From assembly GCA_011772595.1 (NCBI GenBank), contig WVZH01000316.1, positions 19,645-26,038 on the forward strand: a stretch of 6,394 bases of DNA. Direction: 5' to 3'. This document shows, in pieces, positions 5,644 through 6,394 of the stretch (the stretch's first letter is position 1; every line of letters begins with the position of its first letter). Position numbers and translations under genes: made by a program. Under the pieces are notes generated by a model. The model saw only the letters and a program-made list of their open reading frames with translations, was not told the DNA's origin and did not search any database. The DNA comes from Anaerolineales bacterium (GTDB lineage: Bacteria; Chloroflexota; Anaerolineae; Anaerolineales; E44-bin32).

Positions 5644-6394
5644 CTATACAATCCGGAACGAATCCTTGAGAACGCATCTGCGTATACGGCTGAAACTGAT
5701 CGGATTGGTCAGTCCCTCACCGGTTGGGCTGGCGATGGTGAAGGAGCAGAAACCCTCACCGCCGTAACCAACCCCATCGAAGGAAGGTCCATTCTTGACG
5801 AAGATGCTGCAATCCATTTCGCGCGCCATACGGCTCAACGCATCCAGGTTCTTGGAGTGCATCACGGCCGTGTGGCGAAACCCATGCTCAGCGACCTTGG
5901 CGCGATCGATGCCCTCGTCCGCGTTGCGCACGCGCACCAGCGGTATGATGGGCATCATCTGCTCGGACAGCACTAGAGGATGGTCGTGCTCCACATCCAC
6001 GATCACGAGACGGATCTCGTCGCCCACCTCCACGCCGATCTCGCGCAACAAGACATTGGCGTTCTTGCCGATGAAATCCTTGTTCATCAGCCCATAACGA
6101 CCGCGCGGGGGGATCTCGGTAAAGATGGATTTCATCAACCGCTCCAGCTGGCCCGCATCGATCTCGTGCGCCCCATGGCGGCACATGACCTGCTTCAAGG
6201 CATCGGCGATGCCATCCGTGGCGAAGATTTCCTTCTCGTCGATGCAGATGATGTTGTTATCGAAAGAAGCGCCGCGTACGATATCCCTACCGGCCTGCTC
6301 CAGGTCGGCCGTCTCATCCACCACGACCGGGGGATTGCCTGGGCCGGCGCAGATCGCCCGCTTACCGCTCTGCATCGCCTCGCGGACCACGGCC
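5644..6394 (-). CDS. CoA-acylating aldehyde dehydrogenase, PduP/EutE type (partial, N-terminus outside window)
   Basis: This enzyme oxidises an aldehyde with NAD+ and coenzyme A to acyl-CoA inside a microcompartment. About 250 C-terminal residues are present, roughly half of a family member, and the reading frame stays open through the window edge, so no start is assigned. GKRAICAGPGNPPVVVDETAD is followed by GASFDNNIICIDEKE, whose Cys (codon 6246-6244) is the expected catalytic nucleophile. Further on, HDHPLVLSEQMMPIIPLV, the GYGGEGFCSFTIASPTGEG segment and the end RRCVLKDSFRIV are all typical of PduP and EutE. The end is complete, with a TAG at 5644-5646. It is the first gene seen of the operon, 36 bases before the BMC-T gene. 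The aldehyde could be acetaldehyde, propionaldehyde or another product of a signature enzyme upstream. The N-terminal encapsulation peptide, where PduP carries one, cannot be seen. Confidence 0.93.
   Translation of the reverse strand, partial: AVVREAMQSGKRAICAGPGNPPVVVDETADLEQAGRDIVRGASFDNNIICIDEKEIFATDGIADALKQVMCRHGAHEIDAGQLERLMKSIFTEIPPRGRYGLMNKDFIGKNANVLLREIGVEVGDEIRLVIVDVEHDHPLVLSEQMMPIIPLVRVRNADEGIDRAKVAEHGFRHTAVMHSKNLDALSRMAREMDCSIFVKNGPSFDGVGYGGEGFCSFTIASPTGEGLTNPISFSRIRRCVLKDSFRIV

Noticed and set aside
5279..5767. A 162-residue plus-strand open frame.
   Set aside because: It is opposite the BMC-T and aldehyde dehydrogenase genes, is serine/threonine/proline-rich as expected of a shadow frame, and has no family match I recognise.

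Overview
The window reads as a piece of a bacterial chromosome, probably from Chloroflexota (Anaerolineae or a relative). That guess rests mainly on the large secreted protein. It combines a CSLREA motif, NosD-like beta-helix repeats and a late 'NVTCRFGPD...WWWI...CWVW' SH3-like module, a style I associate with that phylum. It is an inference and not a computed placement. Base composition is moderately GC-rich throughout, with no obvious compositional break.

The left part is on the plus strand. A short leader (1-205) may hold the tail of an upstream gene. It is followed by a complete triosephosphate isomerase gene (206-976). A 339-base gap follows, carrying a good sigma-70-type promoter and a 5'-UTR hairpin. 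These lead into a 954-residue exported protein (1316-4180). Its order is signal peptide, CSLREA motif, right-handed beta-helix with a 58-codon internal repeat, a small beta-rich domain, two membrane helices, a beta-rich domain, an acidic/proline linker, an SH3-like module and a Cys-rich tail. A strong hairpin followed by a T-rich stretch ends this unit at about 4217-4255.

The right part is on the minus strand, convergent with the first. It is the 3' end of a bacterial microcompartment (BMC) operon. In transcription order it holds a CoA-acylating aldehyde dehydrogenase of the PduP/EutE type (cut by the window edge), a PduT-like tandem-domain shell protein (BMC-T), and two pentameric vertex proteins (BMC-P, EutN/CcmL family). 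The last three genes are tightly coupled: one ATGA overlap and one TGA-C-TTG junction. A perfect 8-bp hairpin at 4335-4355 lies between the two converging units and probably terminates the BMC operon. The enzyme would convert an aldehyde to its acyl-CoA inside the shell, with BMC-T facets and BMC-P vertices forming part of the coat. The upstream enzyme that makes the aldehyde, and the hexameric BMC-H proteins, must lie beyond the right edge, so the substrate cannot be named.

The most notable points are the loss of the PduT iron-sulfur cysteine in the BMC-T protein, two diverged BMC-P paralogs side by side (one with an altered core motif and a long tail), and the unusual two-helix membrane hairpin in the middle of the beta-helix protein.
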